From NCBI GenBank assembly GCA_030142905.1, contig JASJOG010000315.1, positions 186,001-250,000 of the forward strand: 64,000 nucleotides of DNA, in the 5' to 3' direction. This DNA comes from Heliopora coerulea. Taxonomy: Eukaryota > Cnidaria > Anthozoa > Scleralcyonacea > Helioporidae. Of this stretch, positions 23,941-35,326 are shown piece after piece (the stretch's first letter is position 1; every line of letters begins with the position of its first letter). The notes under the pieces were generated by a model. The model searched no databases and had not been told where the DNA came from. It saw only the letters and a list, made by a program, of their open reading frames with translations. The translations under genes were made by a program, and so were the position numbers.

Positions 23941-24192
23941 ATTGCATACTAGTTGTGCATTTTTTACTAGTTTACTGAGATTTATAAGTTAATTTAAATT
24001 TTACAATCGTCTTTTGTTCTACCGTCAAACCGGAAAGCATTAGGGGATTTACAGTGCATGCACTTGATTTTCACGGAACTATACCGACTCGACCTACAGT
24101 AATAAAGCACCTTAGGTATGTAGAAAGTTTATTATACAACACGTATGTCGTTCAAACGACTTTTTCCGGAATTACTTAAAGGTGACACTAAC
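23941..24192. other. Intron sequence, nothing recognised
   Basis: AT-rich sequence between the minisatellite and the PIEZO exon at 24193. No second downstream PIEZO exon was found on the minus strand, in contrast to the plus-strand exons further left. Confidence 0.4.
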
Positions 24193-24389
24193 CTGTACAC
24201 AGTCCAGGAGGCCAAGACCAAAATATACTGGACAGGCAACATGACTGCAAGAAATAACAAATAAATTCGCCAAACCGACGACGACTTGTTGCGGCTAAGC
24301 AACAGAAACCCTCCCAGCCAAAATGCGTAAATCACAGATAAAGCGTCACAACGAACCCCCATGTTAATCACAATTGTCACAACGCAGAC
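24193..24389 (-). CDS. PIEZO: PIEZO exon, transmembrane helices (minus strand)
   Basis: Minus-strand acceptor TTTCTCTTAG precedes 24389 and donor ACAG|GTTAGT follows 24193. It holds 65 codons plus two bases (phase 0 to phase 2). It encodes VCVVTIVINMGVRCDALSVI, then YAFWLGGFLLLS, and VWRIYLLFLAVMLPVQYILV. This matches the PIEZO pattern of a helix, an arginine-rich turn and W..Y.LFLA..L..QYLL. The previous exon ends in FHNFGWE, matching the KFGLE-like end that directly precedes this helix in vertebrate PIEZO. The natural continuation is on the plus strand at 14897. Confidence 0.8.
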
Positions 24390-25474
24390 CTAAGAGAAAT
24401 TCGTAATTAGTGTAACAGTAAGAGAAGTGAGCTGGATGTGAAGGATCAATAAAAAATAATAAATAAATTAAATACAAGCCAAACGACACTATAGAGCGTA
24501 TGCACTCAGGCCCGAAAGACCCGAATAACAAAGGACATGGCGACCATGTTGGTCTACCTAACAAGAAAAGATGATCAAAATTCTTTTGTGAAAGAACACC
24601 AAAATGGTGTCTATGATATCAAGTGCATACACTCTATAAAATTCTGTTTCAAAACATCACGTGGATCAATTGTGGACATAGGGAGAAAATAAGGTTAAAG
24701 TTTAAGTTGAATGACTAGGGAGTCGTTCAAAACTACAATCATTGACAAACATGTTTGAAACAGTGAAAAAAAATTCCCGTGTAAATGCATAAAAAGTGAG
24801 CATGATCAATTTAACCCCGGCTTCCTCCTCCCAATGTCGTTTCCACATGGATGAACATGGTAAGCGATTCGGAAGAGAAGACGCAGATATCCTTAACTTG
24901 CAACACAACCTTGAATAGGGGGACAGGGGGGATAGTGACATGTATACATCTGTTTTGTTCCAACAAATTTGTCAATGATTGTAGTCGTTGCTTTCTGTTG
25001 GCTCACGGAAACAAAGCGGGTTTTCAGGATATCATTTAGAAACACGAAACATCTCTAAAGCTTGATGTTAAGCTCGCTCGCTCTCTACATAGCATTAAAT
25101 TCCGCTGTGAATCCCCATAATTTTTTCCTCAACATTGTTGTTTTACTTTCGGAATTCTTAATGGTAATGCTTAAAGTTGGCAGAACAACCTTACTGCGCA
25201 TTTCCGTTGCTGTTCATTACCCATATCCAGTTAAACAGAGTTTCGTGCGGTACAATTATGCGAGACTTCGGAAAAATTATCGAAGTGAAGCATAACAAAA
25301 GTGTGTATATCCTTTTTGTGCTGAAAGGCAGCACCTTCCTCATCCTTCCTAAGACCGTTATTAGTTTGCTAACCTTTTCTGCAAAATTTTGAACGTGGCA
25401 ACAGAATATCAACTCATTATCTAAATATAATACCAAAGAGATTCACTCTTTCAAATTGATGAAGAATCGTATTC
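24390..25474. other. Intron sequence, no gene recognised
   Basis: It contains a diverged GGCCATGTTGGTG-type inverted-repeat element at about 24538-24604 and short ORFs without support. Confidence 0.4.
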
Positions 25475-25704
25475 TTCAAGAAAATATAGTAAAAAAACTA
25501 AACCGAAAATATCCATCTTGGAACTTGATACTGAAGTAAACAAAAGAAAAGACGCAGTTATCGTGGTAATATTTCGACTCTATTGCAGGGTCACTATCAT
25601 TAGAATCGAAATATTACCACGATTTGTCTTTTCTTGTGTTTACTAGAATATCAAGTTCCAAGATGGATATTTTCGGTTTAGTTTTTTTACTATATTTTCT
25701 TGAA
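25475..25704. repeat. 230-bp near-perfect palindrome
   Basis: The arms 25475-25577 and 25606-25704 are almost exact complements (TTCAAGAAAATATAGTAAAA at one end, its complement at the other). The loop is 28 bases. It lies in a PIEZO intron and is probably a MITE or foldback element of recent origin, given the low arm divergence. Confidence 0.85.
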
Positions 25705-25834
25705 TTTTCGGCTGGCTATGGTTTTTGGTCAAATCGTATTTTTTCATAGCAATACCAGTGTCCCTTGGTAGTTTGTTTATCATCGAGGGCCGCTGAGTTT
25801 ATTGCTTATCATTGGTACTTAGATTAATTTCTTA

Positions 25835-25978
25835 TCATTCATTCGTTTTGATCCATTCTTCGGCGTCCTTCAGATCTTTGTCGATCACTTCTTCCATGTT
25901 TTCTGGATCGCAATCTGCTTAGAATACTTGCTGTCGTCGGCGTACGTAGAAAGATTACAGCTATTTACGGCTTTTTAA
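25835..25978 (-). pseudogene. LINE reverse transcriptase fragment
   Basis: Minus-strand text reads NSCNLSTYADDSKYSK and, after a one-base frame change, DCDPENMEEVIDKDLKDAEE with WIKTNE next. This is the YADD catalytic box and the following helix of an L2/CR1-like reverse transcriptase. Both flanks are non-coding, so it is a short relic. I first took the second half for a host exon. Confidence 0.55.
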
Positions 25979-26452
25979 CAAATGCTACATACAATGTAGA
26001 CAATTTCTCCACCTCTTCTAATACAATCCGGCCGGAACAAACCATAACCATTCATACAGACTAAATTTTATGATATAGTAGTTCTAGAATGACGTATTTC
26101 AACAACTATAATGAAATTCAATGTATTTCGATCTTCTTTCGTCCTTTGCATTTTAGAACCTGACTTCTGAGAGTAAGTATGGTCTGAAGACTCCAGCTCT
26201 CCCCCCCCAGGCTGAACCGTTCATATACACATACGCATAAAATTTATTCCATGAGCAAGTTTGACTGTTCTAAACACAGATAACTTTATAACAGTATAAC
26301 CTCTATTTAAATAATCAACCGGGTATCAAATTTCTCCAACGGATACGACTTATCCCTTTAGAAAAGTTATCTATAATTAGCACAGCCATCACCTAAAGTA
26401 ATTTTTTAACCTACCTTCGTTTGTTATATGTCCAACGGTGAAATTGACTTAC

Positions 26453-26599
26453 CTCCCACCCAAAATTGTGAAAGAATCTATTACACAGGTATTTGATCAT
26501 ATTGAGTAATCCCTTGTCGGCTTCTTGTAAACTGACGGTAACAGGAAACAAAATTCCCTTTGGTGGCTCATTGACATCAGACAAAAGACGATACAGTTT
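26453..26599 (-). CDS. PIEZO: PIEZO exon (minus strand)
   Basis: The acceptor TTTTCTTAATAG ends just before 26599 and the donor GGGAG|GTAAGT lies at 26452-26451. It is exactly 49 codons, phase 0 on both sides. It encodes KLYRLLSDVNEPPKG and LLNMIKYLCNRFFHNFGWE. The last part matches the amphipathic KYFINFFFYKFG-like segment that precedes a conserved PIEZO membrane helix. The text is clean, with no stop. Confidence 0.8.
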
Positions 26600-26704
26600 C
26601 TATTAAGAAAATAAAATGTGTACTAATAAGAAGCGATTTCTGAATACAATTAACTATAAAAATTTTTGATAAAAGACTAAACATTCATTTTATGTAGAAA
26701 TATA

Positions 26705-26985
26705 AAAATCGACGACGTTTCGACGTTGGATAAACGTCATTGCCAAGTCAAAAATTTGAGGTTAAGTGGAACTATAAACACTAAATTAAAACTTTGGGTC
26801 GTTAAAGAAAAAAAGAAGAGGTGTTGCGTTAAACAATGAGTTTAGCAGAAATAATTTTTGTTTGATGCAACATTTTTTTTTATCATTTTTAATGACCCCT
26901 TGGTTTAATTTAGTATTTACAGTTCTACTCAACCGCCATGTTTTGACTTGACAATAACGTTTAGCCAACGTCGAAACGTCCGTTT
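26705..26985. repeat. MITE-like element with GACGTTTCGACGTTGG ends
   Basis: The left arm (GACGACGTTTCGACGTTGG...CAAGTCAAAA) and the right arm (TTTTGACTTG...CCAACGTCGAAACGTC) are complementary over about 50 bp. The interior is non-coding and partly mirrored (ACTTTGGGTCGTTAAAG / TTTTTAATGACCCCTTGG). It lies in a PIEZO intron. Confidence 0.65.
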
Positions 26986-28124
26986 ATATATTTGTAAATA
27001 AAATTAAGTGTTTTCGATTGCTATCGCAAATTTTTATAGTTAAGAGAATTAAAGTTCCAAACCCCTCTCTGCGGATAAACAAGTGGAAAATGTCTCAGAA
27101 TTAACTGAGAATTATTTGGCCAATGGTTCCTGTAGGGTTGAGGAGCCTATGCTGGTGAATCATCATGAGACCATTTCGAGTTTATAGGGTTACCACACTT
27201 TACGAGAGGTTCTGAGTGGATACTTTAAAGTCTGCCTATGGCCAAATCGTGAAGTCAAACTCCGATAAATTCACATCATTTTATTATTTGTTTACTGTGA
27301 TTGTTTTGCTCCTAAGCAGCCCTTTTTTTCTCATGTTATTTTCACCAAGAACGATCAAATTCGCATCAATTTTAACTGAAATAACATTCTTAACAAAAGA
27401 ACTGCCTGTGAAATCATATTTCAATATCTTATAGTACGTAACAGTTGTAGACCCACAATACTGTCGCACAATTAAAACAAACTATTTTAGGCAGTGTGAA
27501 GTGTTTTTTCTGTACTAATAAGCCTCCATCATACTTTGCAATGATGCACATGAAGTTCAGTGGTGTTGAAATATATTATGTAATTGACCAAATCAATTCT
27601 CGGTTACCTAACTTGGATGTGCACAGTGGCGTGGCCAATGGGGTGCCAGGGGAGGCTTCTGCCTCCAAAAATTCATTGGACTAGTAAAGTTGTTGTCTGA
27701 AATATTACACAGAACATGTTCAATTGCCTCGAATCAGTAACTAGGGATCTAAAATTCGAAATGTAACCAGTAGTTTTGCTCGTACGACTAAAATTCTCTA
27801 TAACCTTGCTATGAGTTCCCAGAGTTCCCCCTTCCAAAAAAAAAATGCAGGCCTGGCAACCATACTGGATATGCACCATCAAAAACATGTAATTCATAAG
27901 TACTTTGTTAGAAAGGGCTAAATAACTCGAATCGGGGCAACATATCCAAAAAACTAGTGAAAAGGAATTTTCTGCGGCTTTTCCTACTTGATGATGGTTG
28001 ACTACGGTTTGCAGAACGATCATAAATACAACAAAAAGGTATCCCTAAATGTAAAACAACTAGTTAGATCCATAATTTGAAAGTCGTCTTGGTTTTAAAC
28101 GCTCAGTAAAAGGCAACTACGCAC
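26986..28124. other. Intron sequence, no gene recognised
   Basis: Near 27625 there is CAGTGGCGTGGCCAATGGGG, which looks like the 5' end of a hAT-family element, but no partner end was found. A 116-codon minus-strand ORF at 27673-28023 has no motif. Confidence 0.35.
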
Positions 28125-28217
28125 CTCTATGTCCGCTGAAATGTCTCCAGTCTTGTAGAAACCAACCCACAATGCATTATTAGAAAAGTGGTCGACCAGT
28201 TTAGACCGACGGAAGCT
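28125..28217 (-). CDS. PIEZO: PIEZO exon (minus strand)
   Basis: The acceptor CATTTCTTAG precedes 28217 and the donor ATAGAG|GTGCGT follows 28125. It is 31 codons in phase 0 on both sides. It encodes SFRRSKLVDHFSNNALWVGF followed by YKTGDISADIE. In vertebrate PIEZO the corresponding stretch contains an NWFG motif between the glycosylated NC(S/T) loop and the next helix, and NNALWVGF is consistent with it. It joins in frame to 54404 upstream and 26599 downstream. The intron upstream of it is 26 kb and holds the nested transposons. Confidence 0.7.
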
Positions 28218-29818
28218 CTAAGAAATGACAGAATCCAAGAATAGTGAAGCTATTCTAAATGAAAATCAGTGCCTATCAAGCTGTTTTTAAGAAACCCATA
28301 ATGTATCGTATGCACATTTTAGATTGTTGGCTATATTTGTCTACATATTATCAGCCAATTGAGGGGCATAAAAGGTCTATGATTGGAAAGCACATGTCCC
28401 AACAACATCAAACACAACCATGGAACGTCGAACATAATTTCAAAACCTTGAAGAAGTGCAAAACTAAATTTGACTGTTAATTGTACAAAATGCTCTTCAT
28501 TAAGGACTTAAATCCACCTTTAGATACCCAAAGGGATTCGTTACGTTCTAAACTTTTTTTATTTGAATTTTTTTGATTTTTTTTTAATCCTTTTGATTTT
28601 AGATTCCATAGTTCTTGATTATTCCTAAAATATTCCTCTGAAAATTTGTATACTGTTTAAATTTATTTAAACAAACTCATGTAATTCTGAAATCACTTTT
28701 TAAGGCTAGGTTTACTTGAGAATAATGTCGAGTAGACAATGAAACGTCGTCGCTAATTTCAGTTTCTTATTAAAATATTTTAGAATAAAGGTTAAACGTC
28801 TTTGTCCGGAAAAGAAAAACAAGACCATAACCAGATTACAATTTGGCAGGACCAGTGAACGCAATTTCCATACCAGGAATGCTAACTGGCCAATGAAAAG
28901 TGAAGCCAAGATGGCCGCCCATGGAGGCCAATTTTAGACGTCAGTTTCAGTCCCCTTCGCGGGCTTGTACGTCAGGTTTAGTCTCTTACGCGACTTTGTA
29001 CATTTTCTGAAGAGTTTTCTTTAGAACTACACACAAAACATGCCTTCAAAAGATAGAAATAAGTTTCAGAATTTCAAATATATTTCGACAAAGTCAATCC
29101 GAGTTACAGGTTATATATTTTCACGAAAATAAATTACCAAACCGACGAGAAACCTGATAAAATGGTCTCGAAAAATTACTTGAAGAAACTACGAAGTGCA
29201 TGTCGTTTTTTACCATCTATCACACAATTTAGTACACTTCTTACGCCACACGGCAATAATCAATCCTTTTAAATACTCGAATATGCAAAATTGGTCCACT
29301 AATATTTCGTCTGAACACTTTTTCCATGGTTGGGAATGTTTTCGAAGCCGAACCAAACAAAAACTGAAGATTAAACTCTTGCAAAGGACTGGCACTGACT
29401 TACAAGACCGCAAAGAAGGTTGAAACTGACGTACAAAATTACCTCCATGGGCGGCCCAGTGAATTCAATTTCCATACCTGGAATGCTAACTGGCCAATGA
29501 AAAGTGAAGCCCAGCGCTGCCACCGGGTAATTGAGAAAAACCCTAGAACTGAAAGAAAAACTCCAGATCGGAAACCGTGGGTGTGGAACAGTTGGGGACT
29601 GGGGCGAACAATTATTTTAATACATTTACTTTGCTGATTTCAGTATTTGAAAATTGAAACTTTCATAAAAATGAATAGAACTAATGAAAATATATTATAG
29701 TAAAGAGCACAAAACATGAAAAGGAACTCTAAAGCAAACATTTAGCAAGAATTTCTAATGTATTAAATCAAATGTCATCGTATTCATCTGGCATAACATT
29801 AACGTCATATACATGAAT

Positions 29819-29824
29819 GACATT
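29819..29824. repeat. Polinton 6-bp target duplication, left
   Basis: GACATT directly precedes the element. It is identical to 48216-48221. Six-base duplications are the rule for Polinton/Maverick integration. Confidence 0.9.
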
Positions 29825-30451
29825 AGTAGTTTGTAATATCCGGATTCTGTCACAGGTTTTCAACACATTTTCAAATTTGGTCAAAATTTTTCAAAGTGTC
29901 GCGGGGGAAAACCCGTTTTATTGACGGCGCTACTTTCGGTTTCGCTTACTTAACTTCCGGCCGCTTTCATGAATTTAATTACGTTACCATAAATTAGTTC
30001 AACCAATCAAAAACTTCATATTTTAGCTTCACATTTGTGAAACTTTTGTGTGAAAAGTTTCACATTTTAGCTTCACATTTGTGAAACTTTTGTGTGAAAA
30101 GTTATTTGATTTGTGAAGATGCCTTACTCGTTGAAACAGCTCGACCAACGCTATCAAAATGCTTGCCAAAACTTCCGGCCGCTTTCATGAATTTAATTAC
30201 GTTACAAAGAATTTCAACACATTTTAAAAATGGGTCAAAACTTTAGCAGCAAAGCTGTTTCAAAGTGTCTTGGGGGGTTACCCTTAACATTCCAAACATT
30301 CCAAACATTCCAAACATGCTCAATCTCCCTAACAACTAGCCTCACTCGATGTCAACAAAAAAACTATTTTCGGTTTGCTCCGTTGTTAGGGAGATTAGGC
30401 ATGTATGGAATGTGGGAAAACCCCTCAACAACAAGCGGGGGAATTACCTTA
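29825..30451 (+). repeat. Polinton terminal inverted repeat, left
   Basis: It matches the complement of 47619-48215 almost base for base. It carries one extra ~45-bp tandem duplication (the TTTAGCTTCACATTTGTGAA unit is present twice, near 30020 and 30064). A CATTCCAAA triple repeat and an inner palindrome (TCTCCCTAACAAC ... GTTGTTAGGGAGA) lie near the inner end. ORFs beginning MGQNFSS in both repeats are mirror copies and not convincing genes. Confidence 0.9.
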
Positions 30452-30509
30452 TTTTAACACAATTTTAAACAATAAGCCTATCCTTTAACAGCTTCGCTGA
30501 TAAATTATT

Positions 30510-33500
30510 TTACGGCTTAAATCCAAATATATTCTCATAAGTGTTAATCATTTCATTCATATAATGACCATGTGCTAATGTATCTATTTTATTTTCAAGT
30601 ATTGTTTTTTTATCATCTTCTGCTGACAATGCAATTTTTTCTACACTTTCAGTATACAATTCATGATTTCGATGCCTTATTAAATTCATTTTTCTAATTT
30701 GTTCTTCTTCAGTAAATAAGCAATCTTTATAATTTTGAAATGTTATATTTTTTTCAATAACATTTTTCTTAACACCTTTACATCTTTTTGATTCTTTTTC
30801 ATCTATTTTATAAGAATATAATTTTGCTCTAAGCCCTACAAATTCTTCTATTTGTTTACCACCGCACTCATCTTTCATCATTCCAATTACTTTTTTGTTT
30901 AAACCGGTTTTAATTCCGCTTTCATGTTCTTTTGGATAATTACTTGTGTCAAACATATTTTTAACATCTGGGGTTATATCTTTATAAAAATCTTCAGTTT
31001 TAATTTCATACATTAAACTGTCAGTATCTGTAAATAACCGCGCATTTTCACCATATTTTAATTTAATATAATTGTAATGAAAATCATACATTAAAGTCTT
31101 ACTCATATCCAACATGCTCATTCCTAGATATATAGGTTTATCTAGCTTAATTTTTTTCTTATGCATATGCACAGCAATTAAATTTTCAGAAAATATTGTT
31201 CTTTTGTTAAAATTAGTTTTTGAAAATAATTTTAATGCTTTTTCTTCTCTGTTAATTAATTGTATATCAACTCCGTTTCTAACATTCTCCATAGTTTTTC
31301 CAAACACAGAATTATTCATAAGTTTGAAAAAGTCTTTTTCAAATTCATTTTTTGCTTCTGTTCTAAGTTTTGTGTTTAAATCAATATATTTTTTCATAAA
31401 ATCTTCTTCATAAAATTTAATACCTTTATAAATTCCACTAATTTTTAATCCTAATTTTTCATATAATTTCAAGTTTTCACTATGTAAAACATATTTTTCT
31501 TAATTATTCAAATTTGGTATTAATTTTTCAACAGCACTCGAAGAGTGCGTTTTTAATCTTTCTGGTGCAAGAGGATATTCATTGTGTAAATCATGTAACT
31601 CTTCAGGGTATTCCAAGTCAACTTTTAATATACAAGGAAATTTTTCCCAATTTTGTAATTCTTTCTCATTCATCCATTTAAAATCTCTCACAGGGAGTTT
31701 TTTACTCATAGCCCATCTGTATAAATTATTCGCGTCTAAATAAGCAAGATATACATTATCTTCTTCAGGATTATACTTTGAGCCCATATAAGGATTATTA
31801 GCTTTTGCATATCGTTTTGTAATTGTTGAAATTCCTCCTCTAATTCCATTTTCTACCATAAGGTACATTTGTGGATCGGATAGTAAGTCCAATTCAACTC
31901 CAGTCATTTTTAACATTGCATCCCAAGCAAGCCCTGGAGAAGTATAATACCAAGCAGGGTCTAATTTATAATTTTCTTTACAAACTTTTCTAAAATTTTC
32001 AAAAACATCTGCCAAAAGTATCACATCAGTTTTCAAATATAAGTCATGATATTCTTTCATATTTTTAATATTAAATTTTTTCCAAACATTTTGCGCATGT
32101 TCATAATCTGCTTCCCTTATATTTTCATCATTTAATTTTGAATAAAATTCTTCAATATCAGGTAGTTTTTCTTTATTTAATTTTTCAATATTATCAAACC
32201 AATCATATGGAAACACACCTTTTCTAGTTAATAATTCTCTTTCTTCAGCTTCACCGTAAAATTTTTTCATAATATTTAGTTCATTTTTATCTAAATTTTT
32301 AACCAAGTTTCCTAAACCACTTTGCGTAAACTTAAAACTGTCAATAAATCTAATTTGTTTTTTAACATAAATCATTTCTTTGATTTTATACTCTATTTCA
32401 CCTTTTTCATTATTAAATTCCTCATATTCAATAATGTTTTCTTTACATTTACTTTGAAATTGTTTTTCTGTAATTATTTTTTTAGATTCAAATTTATCAA
32501 CAATTATCTCTTTTGTGAATGAAATATATTTCTCCTCAGTGTTGGGTATACAATTAATTTCACCTTCTGAAACACCTAGAATTTTTATAAACAAATGACT
32601 ATCATAATTTTGTAAATTATGAAATATAACTGGAACAAATTTAGGTTTTTTCATTTTTGAATTACAACTAATACAAGCAGCACCTCGATATTTCCCAGTA
32701 TAATGGCAATGGTCTTTAACTTTATCACCAGCTCGCTGCCCATTAGGGTTTTCAAATTTTTTATCACATGCATAACATTTTTTAGCTTTTTCAAAATCTT
32801 TTTTATCCTTTTCTCTTAATATTATCTTTTTTGGAAATTTAAATTGCTCATGTATTTTTTTAATATTATTTTCTAAACTTTCTACAAATTTTAAAGAAAC
32901 GTCTTCATCAGAATTGTCCTTTTTACTGTGTATTACTAATTTTGGTTTAAATAAATTATCATCAAAACATTTTATTAAATAACAATATCCAGACGGTTCA
33001 TGTTTTTGAAATTGTTTTGTATTATTACCAATATTTTTATCCTCATATTTTAAATTGCATTCAAAATCTGCATAAATTACAAACGGCACATTGTGCATTC
33101 TTTCATAATTTTTAAACTTTAATTTTTCTCCTTTATTAGGATAAACAGTTTTTCCACATTTATATTTTGAACAATATTCTAAATGATTTTTAAGAGTTTT
33201 TTCATTTCTAAAATTTTGTAAACAATAATTACAAATATGTATTTTTTCTTTGCTTTTATTGACTTGGTTTGAAAATAATCTGCTCATATTTTTAATTAAA
33301 CAATAATGTTTATCACCATTTTCATTAGTTATTAACAATATGTTCACATGTGTATTCACATGTGTATTCACATGTGTGTTCACATGCGTGTCCACATGTG
33401 TGTTAATTTGTTCCAAGTCTAATTTACTCACCCTCAAAGGAAAAATTTCGTGCTTTTTATTTCCAAGCCTTTTTTCTTCATTATATCCAAATAAATTAAT

Positions 33501-33977
33501 TGCAATGTTATTTTTTTCAAATTTATCAATATCTGTAAATCCACACGGGAATTCCATACCTTTTGTATTAAAACTCTCAGCTTTCTTTTTTAAAATTTTT
33601 GTAATTCTTCCAGGATTTTTCAAATTAGGATTAGTTTTCAAAAGTTCACTTATTGCAACACACCACAATAAACATTTTTGGTCATCATTTTGTGGATTAA
33701 TAATTGCATTTTTATTTTTTAAAAATTTTGGAGTAGGAATATAAGATGATGCAAGTAATTGTTTAATTTTATTAATATTAAGAATTATTTTTAAACTTTT
33801 ATAAAATTTCCATAAACTTGAATTTCTTAAATATTCTTCAAAACTTTGAATAATTTTATCTTTCATTTTTTCATATATTTCATCAAAATTGTTTCCATCA
33901 AAAATTTCTTCATAATAACTATGAAAATGTGCTTTATCTGTAGTTTCTTCTCCAGTTGCTGGATTTGCTTTTTTCAT
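30510..33977 (-). pseudogene. polB: Protein-primed DNA polymerase B, interrupted by one stop
   Basis: Type B polymerase that would copy the element from protein-primed ends. In the first 825 residues: a (N/D)THV repeat at ~192-212, a C2H2-like finger (HICNYC...HLEYC, ~247-269), ExoI YADFEC (~302-307), an HNH/endonuclease VII-like insert (CYACDKKF...DHCHYTGKYRGAACISCN), ExoII YDSHL, ExoIII YLKTDVILLAD, and polymerase motif A YLDANNLYRWAMS. An in-frame TAA at 31500-31502 then ends the frame. The rest, in the same frame, holds motif B (NNSVFGKTMEN) and motif C (TDTDSLMYE). Motifs B and C lie after the stop, so the shortened product should be inactive. The ATG at 33977 may not be the native start, since the frame is open to 34016. 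Confidence 0.9.
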
Positions 33978-34009
33978 TAAACATACAGGAGTTATTTGTT
34001 GTTTTGTAC

Positions 34010-34513
34010 TTATTTTTTAAATTTTTTTACTACCAATGGTTTTATTTTTTCCAACAGACTCAAAGGGTCATATAAAGATAATCCGGCTTCTTCCAAATCC
34101 ATTTCATATCTTTTTGTTACTTTCAAAGCTTCTTTATCCAATTTAAACTTTGGTTCAACCATTTGCGGTTTTTCCTGTATTTTGTTAAATATATTTAAAA
34201 CATTTTCTTTTAAATGATTATACCAATTTGTTATTTTTTCTGTTCCTTTGTTTACATTATTTCTATATTTATCAAATAAATTAAGTACTTCTTCTTTAGA
34301 CTTGTTAAATAAATTATTTGCTTTTTCTTTAGAACTTTCAATCAAACTTTTAATTTTTGAAACATATTTTGTTGGCTCCAATATGGTTTTAAAATCATAA
34401 CCAGGATTTGGTGTATCAAGTAGATTACCCCTTTTATAAACATTTTTTGGTTTTAATAAAGGTGTATTAATATTAGGGACATCTGTGTCCAATAAATTTT
34501 TTGTTGTATTCAT
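34010..34513 (-). CDS. Helical protein upstream of PolB, possibly its N-terminal part
   Basis: 167 residues, Lys/Asn/Glu-rich and probably helical (SLIESSKEKANNLFNKSKEE). The last 25 residues (DPLSLLEKIKPLVVKKFKK) resemble text found before the exonuclease domain in other Polinton polymerases. The PolB frame is one base back and opens exactly where this ORF stops, at an A-rich run (34010-34030). So it may be a separate gene or the N-terminal part of PolB cut off by a one-base change. Start context AAATAAAGAATG. No known domain. Confidence 0.6.
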   Translation of the reverse strand: MNTTKNLLDTDVPNINTPLLKPKNVYKRGNLLDTPNPGYDFKTILEPTKYVSKIKSLIESSKEKANNLFNKSKEEVLNLFDKYRNNVNKGTEKITNWYNHLKENVLNIFNKIQEKPQMVEPKFKLDKEALKVTKRYEMDLEEAGLSLYDPLSLLEKIKPLVVKKFKK

Positions 34514-34615
34514 TCTTTATTTATATGTTTATTTTTTCTTTAAATGCAATATGATGCAAAAAAAAAAAGAATAAAAATCATCTGATTTTTATTCTTAATC
34601 ACACACCAAAGGTCT

Positions 34616-34897
34616 TCAATAATTAAATATAAAAATATTAAATAATAAATTTAATCTTTCTGGTCTTGGCTTCAAAATAATTTTATAATTTGTATAAATT
34701 GTTTCTCCGGTTTCATAATCAATTTCAAAATCGCTAAAAATACAAAATTTTTCATCATAATTTATTGTAAATTCATGATGTGGTAATAATTCTCCTTCAC
34801 CAGTAATTTTAATAATTTCTTTGGTGAAAATATTATACATTTTACCTTTTGTGTATTTATAATTTTCTGGTTTAAATATTTCAATAACTGTATTCAT
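34616..34897 (-). CDS. Polinton hypothetical protein
   Basis: I choose the ATG at 34897 over the upstream one at 34972, because the extra 25 residues are hydrophobic/basic text overlapping the neighbouring gene at 34941. The 93-residue product (MNTVIEIFKPENYKYTKGKM...) alternates charged and aromatic residues and looks like a small beta-rich protein. I do not recognise it. Confidence 0.5.
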   Translation of the reverse strand: MNTVIEIFKPENYKYTKGKMYNIFTKEIIKITGEGELLPHHEFTINYDEKFCIFSDFEIDYETGETIYTNYKIILKPRPERLNLLFNIFIFNY

Positions 34898-34940
34898 TGC
34901 TTTTTTATTATATACAAATTTTTCCTTAAAAGCAAAATGT

Positions 34941-35282
34941 TTATTCAACAAAAACCAAAAATGTTTGACCATTAATTTTCAAATCTTTTTTTGCTTTAAT
35001 TCTGTACTTGATGCTTTCTGCATTTAGGTTAAAATTTTTTGTGGAAGAATAAAGACTTTTAAAATTGAAAATTTCTCCTCTTTCTTTGTTTATAATAATT
35101 ATTGGTGTTGGTTTTTTCATTTTTTCTCTGCAATATTTTTCAAACTTTTCATTAGGTTTACTAATTTCCAAACCCAGTATTTTTTCAAGCTCATTTTTTT
35201 TGTAAGTTTTATAATATTTTATTTTTTTTTCTTTTGCAATATCTCTCAATTGTTTAATAGTATAATGACTTTGATTGTTCAT
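34941..35282 (-). CDS. Small protein with SAP/Rho-N-like and NUMOD-like segments
   Basis: 113 residues. The N-terminus (YTIKQLRDIAKEKKIKYYKT, then KNELEKILG) fits the helix-turn-helix pattern of SAP or Rho-N nucleic-acid-binding modules. The C-terminal half (GEIFNFKSLYSSTKNFNLNA, then ESIKYRIKA) resembles the modular DNA-binding repeats attached to homing endonucleases. I infer DNA binding, perhaps in replication or regulation. No nuclease motif is present. Confidence 0.6.
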   Translation of the reverse strand: MNNQSHYTIKQLRDIAKEKKIKYYKTYKKNELEKILGLEISKPNEKFEKYCREKMKKPTPIIIINKERGEIFNFKSLYSSTKNFNLNAESIKYRIKAKKDLKINGQTFLVFVE

Positions 35283-35326
35283 TTTTATTATATATTATTT
35301 TTTATTTAAGAACAAATTTTTTTTTC

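Noticed and set aside
25835..25917. Host terminal exon ending EEWIKTNE
   Set aside because: The preceding frame contains YADD, so it is a LINE reverse transcriptase relic.
30230..30457. Pair of MGQNFSS... ORFs in the Polinton ends (also 47611-47853)
   Set aside because: They are mirror copies forced by the terminal inverted repeats, with different C-termini and low-complexity FQT repeats.
34010..34030. Canonical -1 frameshift site before PolB
   Set aside because: The A-rich run lacks an X XXY YYZ heptamer that re-pairs in both sites where the new frame is open; an indel is simpler.
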